NCBI GenBank assembly: GCA_002359315.1
Contig: DEMS01000036.1
Coordinates: 1,315 to 34,844 of the forward strand
Direction of reading: 5' to 3'
Length of the DNA: 33,530 bases
Source: Bacteroidetes bacterium UBA2664
Lineage (GTDB): Bacteria; Bacteroidota; Rhodothermia; Balneolales; Balneolaceae
The notes under the pieces are model-generated. The model was not told where the DNA came from, made no database searches, and worked only from the letters and a program-made list of their open reading frames with translations. This document shows, piece after piece, positions 32,913 through 33,530 of the stretch. Positions within the stretch are counted from its first letter, which is position 1. Each line of letters begins with the position of its first letter. Both the position numbers and the translations under genes were made by a program.

Positions 32913-33530
32913 TTATTGTTTTCGAGTTTCCCATTCCAATTCAGGCCTGATCACACCGGGTATCGGTCCGGTATATGCATTTTTTCGCAATCCCAGATCC
33001 TCTTTCACTTCAATCGTCAAAGCATCACTTTCATAAAAATGAACCACTGTTCCGGGAAAACTTGTGAGTGCCAATCCAATTGTAAAAATTCCCGTATTCA
33101 AAAATTTTGCGGGTAATTTTAAACGCGAACTGTATAATCCTTTCTCGTGTGTACCACTCAATGTCTCATCAGATGTAACACATACATAATTTCCATTCTG
33201 GTCAAATATATGAATGTTTGGATAGAACTTTATTCCATTCTTTTTTACTTCATAAATATACTCTACATAGGTGTCACGATGCAGATCTACATATTTAATA
33301 TCTTTACCTTCGCTATCAAGGATTTTGGCTGATTTTAATTCAGCATTTTCATCTCCTGCACTTCCATCTTCCCATATTTTAGATGATTGTTTTTTTGAGG
33401 AGAGATATTTTTGAATCATCTCTTCTGAGGGCCCGATCTTTCGGATACTCCCATCTTCAAGAATGATGGTATTCTTGCATAGGCTTTTGATCATGCTCAA
33501 CACATGACTTACAAACAGGATGGTCCGCCC
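32913..33530 (-). CDS. wzt: ABC exporter ATPase (Wzt-like), C-terminal part, cut by window edge
   Basis: About 205 codons; the frame is open to the right edge, so the ATP-binding core (Walker A, signature) lies outside. What remains starts with GRTILFVSHVLSMIKSLC, the H-loop with its switch histidine, then IILEDGSIRKIGPSEEMI, the end of a Wzt/TagH-type ATPase. After a linker comes a beta-rich C-terminal domain of about 140 residues (from KIWEDGSAGDENAELKSA to the end), the Wzt_C carbohydrate-binding module. In E. coli O8/O9a this module recognises the modified non-reducing end of the glycan before export. That suits the several methyltransferase genes downstream. Confidence 0.88.
   Translation of the reverse strand, partial: GRTILFVSHVLSMIKSLCKNTIILEDGSIRKIGPSEEMIQKYLSSKKQSSKIWEDGSAGDENAELKSAKILDSEGKDIKYVDLHRDTYVEYIYEVKKNGIKFYPNIHIFDQNGNYVCVTSDETLSGTHEKGLYSSRLKLPAKFLNTGIFTIGLALTSFPGTVVHFYESDALTIEVKEDLGLRKNAYTGPIPGVIRPELEWETRKQ

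Noticed and set aside
1..33530. CRISPR arrays, tRNA or rRNA genes, transposase genes.
   Set aside because: No regularly spaced direct repeats, cloverleaf-like segments, rRNA sequence or transposase motifs were seen on either strand.

Overview
The window is most of a surface-polysaccharide (O-antigen, capsule or exopolysaccharide) biosynthesis locus from a Gram-negative bacterium. Most genes are AT-rich (roughly 30-40% GC in hand-counted lines) and lack clear Shine-Dalgarno sequences. Tandem outer-membrane Wzi-type proteins, a lipoprotein with a Bacteroidota-style signal peptide and palindromic intergenic repeats of a type I associate with Bacteroidota point to the Bacteroidota/Balneolota/Rhodothermota group. 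Balneolota-like is my best guess; the sequence does not prove it.

Layout. Minus-strand block A runs from 33530 down to 21478. It starts with the C-terminal part of an ABC exporter ATPase (Wzt), followed by a tight CDP-sugar operon with stop/start overlaps or short gaps (rfbF, rfbG, an RmlC-like epimerase, a DegT/StrS aminotransferase). Then come three methyltransferase-like proteins (CmcI-like, FkbM-like, TylF-like), a GT2, a CDP-paratose-2-epimerase-like SDR overlapping a GT4, and a lipoprotein joining InlB-type repeats to an SGNH esterase domain. Plus-strand block B (17699-21203) holds two tandem Wzi paralogues. Minus-strand block C runs from 17227 to the left edge: a WlbA-type sugar dehydrogenase, a winged-helix regulator, a Wzz-like chain-length protein, a GT2, four GT4 glycosyltransferases, an asparagine-synthase-like amidotransferase, two N-acetyl-sugar amidotransferases sharing one HisH/HisF pair, a Wzy-like polymerase, an SDR reductase, and finally the N-terminal part of an ABC-2 exporter permease (Wzm) whose base composition is much more GC-rich than the rest.

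How it fits together. Block C looks like a Wzy/Wzz-type system building repeat units that contain acetamidino sugars (amidotransferases plus HisH/HisF) and perhaps uronamides (AsnB with WlbA). Block A looks like a CDP-linked 6-deoxy (probably amino) sugar pathway plus methylation, next to a Wzt with a carbohydrate-binding C-terminal domain. No Wzx flippase and no initiating phosphoglycosyl transferase (WecA/WbaP) lie in the window, and parts of ABC exporters lie at both edges. Either two glycan systems abut here or the missing parts are outside. Intergenic spaces carry several families of inverted repeats, one of which directly abuts a TTG-started gene. I found no RNA gene, CRISPR array or intact insertion sequence.
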